Of a DNA stretch of 64,000 nucleotides, positions 55,619 to 63,504 are shown one piece after another. The notes beneath the pieces are model-generated. The model did not search any database. It saw nothing but the letters and a program-made list of their open reading frames with translations, and had not been told where the DNA came from. Each line of letters opens with the position of its first letter. The first letter of the stretch is position 1. The stretch covers positions 962,001 through 1,026,000 of the forward strand of contig NZ_CP118962.1 in the NCBI RefSeq assembly GCF_029024925.1. Reading direction: 5' to 3'. The stretch comes from Enterococcus faecalis. Its GTDB lineage: Bacteria; Bacillota; Bacilli; Lactobacillales; Enterococcaceae. A program made the position numbers and the translations under genes.

Positions 55619-55888
55619 ATGAAACAAGATATCCATCCAAATTACCAACCAGTAGTATTCATGGATTCAACAACAGGTTTCAAATTCCTTTCAGGTTCAA
55701 CTAAAGGATCTTCAGAAACTGTTGAATGGGAAGATGGCAACACTTATCCATTATTACGTGTTGAGGTTACTTCAGACTCACACCCATTCTACACTGGTCG
55801 TCAAAAATTCACACAAGCCGACGGACGTGTGGACCGTTTCAACAAAAAATACGGTCTCAAAGACGAAAACGCAAATCCAGACGCATAG
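55619..55888 (+). CDS. rpmE2: Ribosomal protein L31 type B
   Basis: An 89-residue 50S protein. It has no CxxC pairs, so it is the zinc-free type B form, typical for low-GC cocci. Typical segments: [48 protein letters not shown]. The ATG at 55619 follows AAAGGAG; the frame is open back to 55553 but that part is non-coding. Confidence 0.96.
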   Translation: MKQDIHPNYQPVVFMDSTTGFKFLSGSTKGSSETVEWEDGNTYPLLRVEVTSDSHPFYTGRQKFTQADGRVDRFNKKYGLKDENANPDA

Positions 55889-55920
55889 TCTTTCAAAACA
55901 TTGTTATGACAAGGTTTATA

Positions 55921-55955
55921 GAGGTTTTCCACTGTGGTGGGAAACCTCTTTTTTT
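55921..55955 (+). terminator. murA-rho-rpmE2 terminator
   Basis: GAGGTTTTCCAC (55921-55932) pairs with GTGGGAAACCTC to 55948, then seven T's. Confidence 0.88.
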
Positions 55956-56028
55956 GTTGGATAGGCAGTTTTAAATTCAGAGAAATTATTTAAATATTAT
56001 TTTATTTAACTGAAAGTATAGCTAGTCC

Positions 56029-56066
56029 GTATACCGTATAATTTAAATTATTTGGATAGTATACAT
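56029..56066. repeat. AT-rich palindrome upstream of the tag-type operon
   Basis: ATAATTTAAATTAT (about 56038-56051) is a perfect palindrome, flanked by GTATAC on both sides (about 56029-56034 and 56059-56065). It could be an operator. The 249-base gap before the TagF-like gene is very AT-rich. Confidence 0.4.
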
Positions 56067-56080
56067 ATTGTAAAGTGCAA

Positions 56081-56109
56081 TTGTCTTTTTAGAATCTTTA
56101 AGGTATAAT
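56081..56109 (+). promoter_or_regulatory. Promoter of the tag-type operon
   Basis: TTGTCT (56081-56086), 17 bases, TATAAT (56104-56109). The transcript would have a leader of about 90 bases before the first gene. Confidence 0.7.
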
Positions 56110-56204
56110 TTGTTTTAATGAGTTTATATGTAAGCTTTTTCTTTTTAAAGACTTTGATCATATCTTTTTTATAAGAAAACTATTGTTTGTGAAAGGATAT
56201 AAAA

Positions 56205-57317
56205 GTGCTAAAACAATTGTACTTAACAGTATTAAGATGGAGACCGTACAAGCATAAAAAAGTAAAAATTGTGTACATAATGAGTTTCCCAAGAAATGAT
56301 GGACATTTAATTGAACAATTAGAACAACAATATCACGGAATGATAATAGTACTTTATACAAAAAATTGTCAATCATACGCAGCATCCTTAAATCAAAAAG
56401 GCATAAAGACGATACTTTTTGATAAGAAAACTTTGTTGATTACAACGGCGATTTCATACTTGAAGTCAGCGCCGTTAATTTTTGTAGATAATTATTTTCC
56501 AGAATTGGCAATTTTAAAAAAAAAGCAAGTAGTTATCCAATTATGGCATGCTAATGGGGCTTTAAAACAGTTTGGCTGGGGTGCTTATCACACGAAACAT
56601 AGAAGTAGCAAGGATCAAATCAGGTTTCAAAAAGTTTACGATAAAATGAATTATTTTATCGTTAATTCACTAAAAATGGAAGCAATTTTTAGAAACAATT
56701 ATCGTCTCGAGAATGCTCAATTTTGTCATTTTGGTTCGCCGCGTCTTGCTTATCTTGAAAAATTAGAGGTAGGAGAAACAAATCAGAATAATAAAGTTTT
56801 ATATGCACCAACTTATCGAGAGGGAATGAATGAAATGATGCTTGTGATAAATCAAGCAATAAAGGCTTTTTCTGCTATGCCAAATTTTCATTTTTATATG
56901 AAATTACATCCATCAATCCAGTTAGATGCCATTGAACTACCGAGAAATGTTTCTATTTGGGAAAAGCATATTTTTGAAAGCTTTAGTGAAATAGGCTACT
57001 TGATTACTGATTATTCGAGTGTGGTCTTTGAATACATGCATGTTAAAGAGCAACCGAATATTTTATTTTTTTGTCCAGATTTAGAAAAATATGCATTAAA
57101 TCCTGGAATTGAGCCTGATTTTTTTGAATATTTACCAGGACCGTTAGTTGAAAATGAAAAACAGTTGATTGTGGCATTGTCAAATTTTTCAATAAATAGT
57201 TATAAAGATAATATTACTAGAATTAACGAAGAATGGAATCAATATCAGTCAAAAGAGACCATTAATAAAATAGTAGAGTTGGTAGAGAGAATCTTGGGGG
57301 GATTTTGTGAAAAGTAA
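56205..57317 (+). CDS. CDP-glycerol glycerophosphotransferase-like protein (TagB/TagF family)
   Basis: A 370-residue peripheral-membrane enzyme that adds glycerol phosphate to a lipid-linked acceptor in teichoic-acid-like polymer synthesis. Family motifs: QLWHANGALKQFGWG, APTYREG, FYMKLHPSI and LITDYSSVVFEYMHV with the nucleotide-binding His and Ser residues. The length fits a priming (TagB) or short polymerase (TagF) enzyme; I cannot separate them. It starts with GTG 8 bases after AAAGGA. The tagA-like gene overlaps by 11 bases. Confidence 0.88.
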   Translation: MLKQLYLTVLRWRPYKHKKVKIVYIMSFPRNDGHLIEQLEQQYHGMIIVLYTKNCQSYAASLNQKGIKTILFDKKTLLITTAISYLKSAPLIFVDNYFPELAILKKKQVVIQLWHANGALKQFGWGAYHTKHRSSKDQIRFQKVYDKMNYFIVNSLKMEAIFRNNYRLENAQFCHFGSPRLAYLEKLEVGETNQNNKVLYAPTYREGMNEMMLVINQAIKAFSAMPNFHFYMKLHPSIQLDAIELPRNVSIWEKHIFESFSEIGYLITDYSSVVFEYMHVKEQPNILFFCPDLEKYALNPGIEPDFFEYLPGPLVENEKQLIVALSNFSINSYKDNITRINEEWNQYQSKETINKIVELVERILGGFCEK

Positions 57318-58053
57318 GGTACGCACTGAATATATTGGGGGATTACCAGTTGACGTATTAACACATCAAGAAATTATGGATGACTTAGAAAGTTATCTCA
57401 AAGCTAAAGAGAAAATGATTGTAACTAGCGTTAATCCGCAGATTTCATTGTTAGCATTTGAACATCCAGAAGTTAAGTTATATTTGAAAAGAGCAACTCA
57501 TCGGATTGCAGATGGGATAGGTGTGGTCAAGGCATCGAAGCTAATGGGTGGGTCTATTCGTGAAAGAGTTACAGGAATTGATGTCATGGATAATTTTTTA
57601 GAGTATGCAAATCAACATAAGGAACGAATCTTCTTGTATGGTGCAAAGCAAGAAGTAGTTGAAGCAGCAGCTAAAAATATTCAACGACAATATCCAGGGA
57701 TTGTTATTAGCGGTATTTTACATGGCTATACAAAGAAAAAACAGCAAGAAATTGTGGAACAAATTAACAAAGCTGAACCAAGGTTTGTCTTTGTAGCATT
57801 AGGTTCACCGAAACAAGAGATTTTTTTGGAACAAACAATTGATCACCTGACAGCTAATGTATTTTTAGACGTAGGCGGTACTTTTGACGTATTAGCTGGA
57901 TCAGTAAAAAGAGCGCCAGAATTTTATATAAATCACAATTTGGAATGGTTATATCGTTGTTTGACAATGAAGAGATACGATCGGTTAATGCAAATTCCTA
58001 AATATATTTATTTGACTATTAAGTATCGGAACAACAAGTCTAGGGGGCAGTAA
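57307..58053 (+). CDS. tagA: WecG/TagA/CpsF-family glycosyltransferase
   Basis: A 248-residue GT26 enzyme expected to add ManNAc (or a related sugar) to undecaprenyl-PP-GlcNAc, the second step of wall-teichoic-acid linkage-unit synthesis. Typical segments: TSVNPQISLLAFEHPEVK, HRIADGIGVVKASKLMG, RIFLYGAKQEVVE, FVFVALGSPKQEIF and VGGTFDVLAGSVKRAP. The basic C-terminal region probably touches the membrane. Confidence 0.9.
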   Translation: MKSKVRTEYIGGLPVDVLTHQEIMDDLESYLKAKEKMIVTSVNPQISLLAFEHPEVKLYLKRATHRIADGIGVVKASKLMGGSIRERVTGIDVMDNFLEYANQHKERIFLYGAKQEVVEAAAKNIQRQYPGIVISGILHGYTKKKQQEIVEQINKAEPRFVFVALGSPKQEIFLEQTIDHLTANVFLDVGGTFDVLAGSVKRAPEFYINHNLEWLYRCLTMKRYDRLMQIPKYIYLTIKYRNNKSRGQ

Positions 58054-58647
58054 ATGATTATTTTGTTTATTTGGGAAAATGACTTAGACACAACTTTTTA
58101 TATCGTGAAAATAGAGAAAGATGAGAAGTTCATTTTACGAGTACCACCTATTCACAAACTAAGTAAATTTGTTCAAAATAATCAATGGAATAGTTTGATA
58201 GAAGAATTAAGAAAATTGTCTTCATATGAAGTAACTGAGTACATAATTATAAAAAAAGCAATGCTTTTTTCGTATCTTTTTGAAGACGATAAAGAAATTG
58301 TTATTTCAAATCAAAGTGAGCGGCATCTAATAGATCAAAATGGCAAAGAATGGTTTTTACCAAAAGGAAAAGTTGCTGTAAATCAAGAGGTGCTTTCAGA
58401 ATATCTTCGTTTTAGTCATTCAGATGCTGAACGTTCATTTGAGCATCAGGAACACATTTTTCGTTTAACGAAAATTAAATTATTAAAAGATAAAAATCCG
58501 TTAAAATTGCAAAAGCAGTTAAAGCAATTAAAAAAAGCTACAACAACGTCTTTCTCTATAAAATCTCTGAGTAAGTTATTACTAATCTATACTGCTACAG
58601 AAAATAAAAAATTTGATCGAAAAACCATCAAAGTCAATCAAGAGTAG
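58054..58647 (+). CDS. Degenerate LytR-CpsA-Psr-like protein without membrane anchor
   Basis: A 197-residue protein with no signal or membrane segment. It follows the LCP domain order at low similarity: IILFIWENDLDTTFYIVKIE (LCP: DT-x-M-V-V-x-I), YEVTEYIIIKKAML (the LCP DYYVxVDF strand), LIDQNGKEWFLPKGKVAVN, and EYLRFSHSDAERSFEHQEHIF (LCP YxRxRHSD...RQ). The catalytic Arg of the IPRD segment is absent (VPPIHKL). LCP enzymes attach teichoic acids to the wall, so the position fits, but a cytoplasmic form cannot do that reaction. Homology is inferred by eye. Confidence 0.5.
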   Translation: MIILFIWENDLDTTFYIVKIEKDEKFILRVPPIHKLSKFVQNNQWNSLIEELRKLSSYEVTEYIIIKKAMLFSYLFEDDKEIVISNQSERHLIDQNGKEWFLPKGKVAVNQEVLSEYLRFSHSDAERSFEHQEHIFRLTKIKLLKDKNPLKLQKQLKQLKKATTTSFSIKSLSKLLLIYTATENKKFDRKTIKVNQE

Positions 58648-58712
58648 CCTTTTTTCTATTCATAAAAATTGATAATTAACGAAGAAATATCAAAGTACAA
58701 ATGGAGGTTTTT

Positions 58713-59111
58713 ATGAAAAAAATACTTACTTACGGCACATTTGACCTCCTGCACTATGGTCATATTAATTTGTTGAAAAAAGCGAAACAACAAGGGGACT
58801 ACCTGATTGTTGGACTATCAACAGATGCTTTTAATTTAGAAAAAAAGAAACAAAGTTATTTTTCATATGAAAAACGTAAACAATTATTAGAGGCAATTCG
58901 TTATGTTGATTTAGTTATTCCTGAAACTAGTTGGAAACAAAAAGTTTCCGATATTGCTGAATTTAAAATTGATACTTTAGTCATGGGCGATGATTGGCAA
59001 GGGGCTTTTGATTTTCTAGAAGTTGAAACAACCGCAAAGGTTCTTTATTTGCCACGAACGCCAGAAGTATCAACCACACAGATAAAAAAAGAATTATATT
59101 ATAGTGAATAA
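58713..59111 (+). CDS. tagD: Glycerol-3-phosphate cytidylyltransferase
   Basis: A 132-residue enzyme that makes CDP-glycerol from CTP and glycerol-3-P, the donor for the TagB/TagF-like enzyme of the same operon. The nucleotidyltransferase motif is GTFDLLHYGHINLL; further motifs are VMGDDWQG and RTPEVSTTQIKKEL. The ATG at 58713 follows GGAGG; an in-frame ATG at 58701 overlaps that site. Confidence 0.95.
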   Translation: MKKILTYGTFDLLHYGHINLLKKAKQQGDYLIVGLSTDAFNLEKKKQSYFSYEKRKQLLEAIRYVDLVIPETSWKQKVSDIAEFKIDTLVMGDDWQGAFDFLEVETTAKVLYLPRTPEVSTTQIKKELYYSE

Positions 59112-59112
59112 T

Positions 59113-59149
59113 AAAAAGTCTCCTTGGTATTTTTCAAGGAGACTTTTTT
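59113..59149 (+). terminator. tag-type operon terminator
   Basis: AAAAAGTCTCCTTG (59113-59126) pairs with CAAGGAGACTTTTT (59135-59148). Confidence 0.88.
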
Positions 59150-59249
59150 CAAGATTATCCTTCCCAAAAGTCAAAGATTAATCAGCATTGTTTCGCTGAT
59201 TTGTTAGACTAGTAGGTACATTCAGCTTTATAAAGGAGATCTTGAAGAA

Positions 59250-60315
59250 ATGAGTAGAAAAAAAGTCGGTGTTTTCTGTCTATTTCTGTTTTTCACATTT
59301 TTTATTATTGTTCCAAAAGTAGAAGCTACAGAAGAAATGAAGACTAAATTTACAGTAACGCCTGTTTTACCAGAAAATCAAGTGTCAGGAACATCAAGTT
59401 ATTATGATTTAATTCTGGCACCAAAGCAATCTTCCACTATTGTCTTAGATATAAAAAATAAGACAGACGAAAAATTGTCCCTCGTATTGACTCTAGCAAA
59501 TGCATCAACAAATGATAACGGGTTGATTGTGTACAATGATTTTGATAAACCACTTGATTCATCGTTAAAGGTTCCGCTGACAGACTTGGTTACTTTAGAA
59601 AATGAGGAAGTGAGTGTGCCGCCTCATCAAACAGTATCAGCAAAGATGAAGGTGAAGGGACTTGATCAGCCTATCAAAGGAGTTGTTTTAGGCGGGGTTT
59701 ATGCGCATCTCAAAGATGAAAAAACAGAGGAAGAGAACCAAACAACGGGATTAACCAGTCGCTACGGGTTTAATGTTGCGATTGCCATGAGGAGTGCTGA
59801 GAATGCTCCTTTAACAGAGGTGAACCAACTGAAATTAGCGAAAGTAACACCTACAATTGCTTTAGGGGCCAAATCACTAAAGGCGGTCATTCAAAATCCA
59901 TATGCTGCTATTTTTCCAGAAGTTCGTTTAGAAGGTCAAGTGATAAAAAAAGAATCCTCTAAAAAAATTGCACAACGGACACTAAAAAAATGTTCGCTTT
60001 GCCCCAAATAGTTCCATGAATTTTCATCTTGATTTGGGTAAACAACCGCTAGATGCTGAGACTTATATATTTACAGGACGTGCTATTTTACAACAAGATG
60101 AACAACAGTCTTGGCCTTTTCAACAAGAATTTACGATTAACACTCGTGAAGCAAAAAAATTGAATCAAGAGGCTACGGTCAAATGGGTCCTACCTACATG
60201 GTGGTTACCGACTTTCTACACGTTGTTAGTAATCACAATTGGGGCAATTTATAGTGTCATTTGGCGCAATAATTATCAAAAAACAAGCGAAAAGGAGAGT
60301 GAGAATAATGGCTAG
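59250..60315 (+). pseudogene. DUF916/DUF3324 (WxL-associated) surface protein, frameshifted
   Basis: Intact relatives are about 340-residue surface proteins: signal peptide, DUF916 (peptidoglycan-binding WxLIP), DUF3324 and a C-terminal membrane helix. The first part (59250-60011) has a signal peptide ending near VEATEE and the DUF916/DUF3324 regions, then runs into a stop after LKKCSLCPK. The continuation to 60315 holds the rest (MNFHLDLGKQPLD) and the membrane segment, in another frame. Removing one A from the seven-A tract at 59984-59990 restores LKNVRFAPNSSMNFHL. So it is either a recent frameshift, a phase-variable tract, or a sequencing error. Confidence 0.85.
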
Positions 60316-60520
60316 TTGGTTTTGGTTATCTGGCGGTTTAGCGGTCATTTGTTTTATGTTTTTCCTCTTTTCTTTGCTGACTAGTATGAGTTTTATTCAG
60401 CATGCAAAAGAACCCAGAAGTATTCTAAAAGAAACGCTTTTAAGTTGGTTAATGCTTTTACTTAGTGGTGGGTGGATTACAATCGGACTATTGTTATATT
60501 TTTCGCTAAAGAATCAATAA
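60308..60520 (+). CDS. Small membrane protein downstream of the DUF916 gene
   Basis: A 70-residue protein with two hydrophobic helices (about 5-28 and 45-66). The ATG at 60308 overlaps the end of the DUF916 gene by 8 bases and follows GGAGAG; an in-frame ATG at 60239 has no ribosome site and lies inside that gene. The function is unknown, but coupling suggests it works with the surface protein. Confidence 0.65.
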   Translation: MASWFWLSGGLAVICFMFFLFSLLTSMSFIQHAKEPRSILKETLLSWLMLLLSGGWITIGLLLYFSLKNQ

Positions 60521-60522
60521 AC

Positions 60523-60569
60523 AAAAAACGAGCATTCATTGTTAGATAACCGTGAATGCTCGTTTTTTT
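60523..60569 (+). terminator. Terminator of the DUF916 unit
   Basis: AAAAAACGAGCATTCA (60523-60538) pairs with TGAATGCTCGTTTTTT (60553-60568). Confidence 0.88.
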
Positions 60570-60641
60570 GTTTTAGGAAAATGCTCTTTAGCAACTTGCC
60601 AGATTTCATTGGGCAACCTGACTGAAATTGTTAAATTGTTC

Positions 60642-60669
60642 TGTCGAAACGACAAAAAAGTGGTAAACT
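60642..60669 (+). promoter_or_regulatory. ROK kinase promoter with palindrome
   Basis: Extended -10 TGG-TAAACT (60661-60669). The palindrome TGTCG-AAA-CGACA (60642-60654) lies where the -35 would be, a likely regulator site; no good -35 is seen. Confidence 0.5.
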
Positions 60670-60746
60670 AAACGTGTATGTTAGTTATTTAATCAAAAGT
60701 AATGTATCCGCTTACTTATAAAATGGAAACGAAGGAGCATATTGCA

Positions 60747-61625
60747 ATGACAGAAAAACTTTTAGGAAGTATCGAAGCCGGTGGCACAAAATTTGTATGT
60801 GGCGTTGGGACAGATGATTTGACCATCGTAGAACGTGTCAGTTTTCCCACAACAACCCCAGAAGAAACAATGAAAAAAGTAATAGAATTTTTCCAACAAT
60901 ATCCTTTAAAAGCGATTGGGATTGGTTCGTTTGGTCCGATTGATATTCACGTTGATTCTCCTACGTATGGTTATATCACTTCTACACCAAAATTAGCTTG
61001 GCGTAACTTTGACTTGTTAGGGACTATGAAACAACATTTTGATGTGCCAATGGCTTGGACAACGGATGTGAATGCTGCGGCATATGGTGAGTATGTTGCT
61101 GGAAATGGGCAACATACATCTAGTTGTGTATATTATACAATTGGAACTGGTGTTGGCGCTGGAGCGATTCAAAACGGTGAGTTTATTGAAGGCTTTAGCC
61201 ACCCAGAAATGGGGCATGCGTTAGTCCGTCGTCATCCTGAAGATACGTATGCAGGAAATTGTCCTTATCATGGAGATTGTTTAGAAGGGATTGCAGCAGG
61301 ACCAGCAGTTGAAGGTCGTTCTGGTAAAAAAGGACATTTATTGGAAGAGGATCATAAAACTTGGGAACTAGAAGCTTATTATTTAGCGCAAGCGGCGTAC
61401 AATACTACTTTATTATTAGCGCCAGAAGTGATCATTTTAGGCGGCGGCGTCATGAAACAACGTCATTTGATGCCGAAAGTTCGTGAAAAATTTGCTGAAT
61501 TAGTCAATGGATATGTGGAAACACCGCCTTTAGAAAAATACTTGGTGACGCCTCTTTTAGAAGATAATCCAGGAACAATTGGTTGCTTTGCCTTGGCAAA
61601 AAAAGCTTTAATAGCTCAAAAATAA
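60747..61625 (+). CDS. ROK-family fructokinase
   Basis: A 292-residue ATP-dependent hexose kinase. Phosphate loop GSIEAGGTKFVCGVG; catalytic region GSFGPIDIH; ROK zinc site at the His in FSHPEMGHALV plus CPYHGDCLEG; LILGGGVMKQ near the C-terminus. Close relatives phosphorylate fructose, some mannose. The ATG at 60747 follows AAGGAG; the frame is open from 60702. Confidence 0.9.
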   Translation: MTEKLLGSIEAGGTKFVCGVGTDDLTIVERVSFPTTTPEETMKKVIEFFQQYPLKAIGIGSFGPIDIHVDSPTYGYITSTPKLAWRNFDLLGTMKQHFDVPMAWTTDVNAAAYGEYVAGNGQHTSSCVYYTIGTGVGAGAIQNGEFIEGFSHPEMGHALVRRHPEDTYAGNCPYHGDCLEGIAAGPAVEGRSGKKGHLLEEDHKTWELEAYYLAQAAYNTTLLLAPEVIILGGGVMKQRHLMPKVREKFAELVNGYVETPPLEKYLVTPLLEDNPGTIGCFALAKKALIAQK

Positions 61626-61715
61626 CCATTTATTCGCAGTTCATGCATTATATTTGAAGGAAATGGCTAAGAATGATACTCTTATTATGTAATTAATTAT
61701 TTAGGAGGGATTAGC

Positions 61716-61964
61716 ATGGCAGATTTAAAAGGACGTTTTGACGATGCAAAAGATAAAGTAGAAGGTACTGCAAAAGAAGCGCAAGGCAAAGTTACGGATG
61801 ATAAAGGCAAAGAACTTGAAGGAAAAGCTCAATCAACCTTTGCTGACGTAAAAGACAAAGCACGTGATGCCGGCGATGACCTTAAAGAAGGCGCTGAAAA
61901 ATTAACTGATAAAGTTAAAGAAGGCTTTGAAGACTTAAAAGACAAATTTAGTAAAGATAAATAA
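61716..61964 (+). CDS. CsbD-family stress protein
   Basis: An 82-residue, highly charged helical protein (Lys, Asp, Glu, Ala rich) with the CsbD pattern [22 protein letters not shown] followed by [12 protein letters not shown]. The C-terminal half repeats amphipathic KxxDKxxD segments. Family members are induced by general stress; the function is unknown. GGAGGG precedes the ATG. Confidence 0.88.
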
Positions 61965-61972
61965 AAATTAAC

Positions 61973-62019
61973 AAAAGAGCGTGGGCTTACGTTGAAATAA
62001 CGTAAGCCCACGCTCTTTT
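61973..62019. terminator. Bidirectional terminator between csbD-like and nitroreductase genes
   Basis: A 21-bp perfect stem (61973-61993 with 61999-62019) with a 5-base loop; A/T runs on both sides. Confidence 0.92.
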
Positions 62020-62021
62020 GT

Positions 62022-62756
62022 TTAGATATCAAATCCTTGCTTCTGTAAAAATGTTTTTACTTCTGGCCGACGATTATAAGAAAAATAGGACAAAGACTTC
62101 TGTGACCAATCCGCTGTTTGGGCGTTACTTGAGCGGCTGGCATAATAATCTTTTAATAATTCATCATATGTGTGCATATCTGTCAATTTGTCTGATTGGT
62201 AGTGATTTTCGCTTAAAATATTTTCAAAAGGCATCCGTGGTTTTACACCATTTAACGTTTCTGGTACACCGATTGTTAATCCGAAAAGTGGTACAGTTAA
62301 TTCAGGCAAAGATAAGCGTTTGGCTACTGTGTCTAAGTCATTTCGAATGCCGCCAATATAACAAATCCCTAAATCCATAGATTCAGCCGCAATGGCCATG
62401 TTTTGGGCAGCAATCGTTGTATCAACGGCAGCTACTAATAATGATTCTGGTGTCTTTAAGGGTTCCAATGATTGCCCCTCTTTTGACAAAATCGTTGCAT
62501 GACGATACAAATCAGCAACAAAAACATAGAACAAACCAGTGTTAACGACATAGTCTTCACAATTCGCTAAACGTCCCAATTCTCTTCGTAGCTCAGGATC
62601 TTTGATTTCTATAATTGTATAAGCTTGTAAAAAATTGGAGCTTGATCCTGCTTGAGCTGCAGTAATTAACTGTTGTTTCTGCTTGTCCGTTAACGCTTGC
62701 TTTTTAAAATGACGAACGGAACGGTGACTTAGTAATTGTTCGATTGTTTGATTCAT
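62022..62756 (-). CDS. NfsA-type NADPH nitroreductase
   Basis: A 244-residue flavin reductase. FMN-binding HRSVRHFKKQALT at the start, AQAGSSSNFLQAYTIIEI, and the AAESMDLGICYIGGIRND region are typical of oxygen-insensitive nitroreductases that reduce nitroaromatics and quinones. The physiological substrate is unknown. AGGAGG-like GGAGGTT precedes the ATG. Confidence 0.88.
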   Translation of the reverse strand: MNQTIEQLLSHRSVRHFKKQALTDKQKQQLITAAQAGSSSNFLQAYTIIEIKDPELRRELGRLANCEDYVVNTGLFYVFVADLYRHATILSKEGQSLEPLKTPESLLVAAVDTTIAAQNMAIAAESMDLGICYIGGIRNDLDTVAKRLSLPELTVPLFGLTIGVPETLNGVKPRMPFENILSENHYQSDKLTDMHTYDELLKDYYASRSSNAQTADWSQKSLSYFSYNRRPEVKTFLQKQGFDI

Positions 62757-62785
62757 AAAAAACCTCCGTTTAAATTAAGAAAGAG

Positions 62786-62824
62786 GACAGAAAAACCCAC
62801 AGCTTAATAGTGGGTTTCTCTGTC
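62786..62824 (-). terminator. luxS terminator or attenuating hairpin
   Basis: GACAGA-AAACCCAC and GTGGGTTT-TCTGTC form a long stem after luxS on the minus strand. The T-rich tail is weak, so partial read-through into the nitroreductase gene is possible. Confidence 0.55.
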
Positions 62825-62839
62825 GTTAATTGCTAAAGA

Positions 62840-63298
62840 TTACAGAATACGTTCAAATGGATCTAAACTAATTCCTTGGTCTAAGACGATTTTTGCGTAT
62901 TCTTTCGCTGCAAATAAAGAATGATCTTTGTAGTTTCCGCACTCTTTTGCAGAGACTGCTGGAACAACTTCTGTATTGATTACTTTGTTTAAAACGTTGA
63001 CTAATGCATCACGGATTTCTTGTGGTGAATGTTGATCCCACATAATCATATAAAAACCAGTGCGGCAACCCATTGGCGAAATGTCAATGATTCCTTTTAA
63101 TTCATCACGCATGTTAACTGCTAATAAATGTTCCAACGTGTGTAATGCGCCTGTTGGTAGGGCATCTTTGTTTGGTTGTAAGAAACGTAAGTCATATTTT
63201 TCGACTAACGCATCACCATTTTGTTCTGTGCCAGCAAGGCGAACATATGGTGCTTTTACTGTGTTGTGATCTAATTCAAAACTTTCTACGCGTGCCAT
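62840..63298 (-). CDS. luxS: S-ribosylhomocysteine lyase
   Basis: A 152-residue metalloenzyme of the activated methyl cycle that yields homocysteine and DPD, the AI-2 precursor. Metal ligands His53 and His57 are in HTLEHLLAV with the catalytic Glu56; the third ligand Cys is in SAKECGNYKDH and the catalytic Cys in SPMGCRTGFY. A promoter is visible upstream. Confidence 0.97.
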   Translation of the reverse strand: MARVESFELDHNTVKAPYVRLAGTEQNGDALVEKYDLRFLQPNKDALPTGALHTLEHLLAVNMRDELKGIIDISPMGCRTGFYMIMWDQHSPQEIRDALVNVLNKVINTEVVPAVSAKECGNYKDHSLFAAKEYAKIVLDQGISLDPFERIL

Positions 63299-63334
63299 GA
63301 AATTTCTCTCCCTTTATAATTAAATTCGTTTTAA

Positions 63335-63362
63335 CTATAACAAATTTAAGTCAAAAGTCAAT
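63335..63362 (-). promoter_or_regulatory. luxS promoter
   Basis: On the minus strand: TTGACT (63362-63357), 16 bases, TATAGT (63340-63335), with TG one base before the -10. The start codon is 37 bases downstream. Confidence 0.7.
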
Positions 63363-63423
63363 GGATAGTCCTTTGATGGGTAATAGTTTTAAAATATCAT
63401 GGGAAAATAAAAAAATCATTTTT

Positions 63424-63459
63424 TTGACTATGTAGGTTTTTTCAATACTATGGTAAAAT
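63424..63459 (+). promoter_or_regulatory. asd promoter region
   Basis: TTGACT (63424-63429) with TACTAT 16 bases later (63446-63451), and an extended TGG-TAAAAT (63451-63459). Either -10 may be used. Confidence 0.5.
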
Positions 63460-63504
63460 AGGACAAGTAGCTTTTACAAGAAGGTAAGAGGGGAGTATGA
63501 AAAT

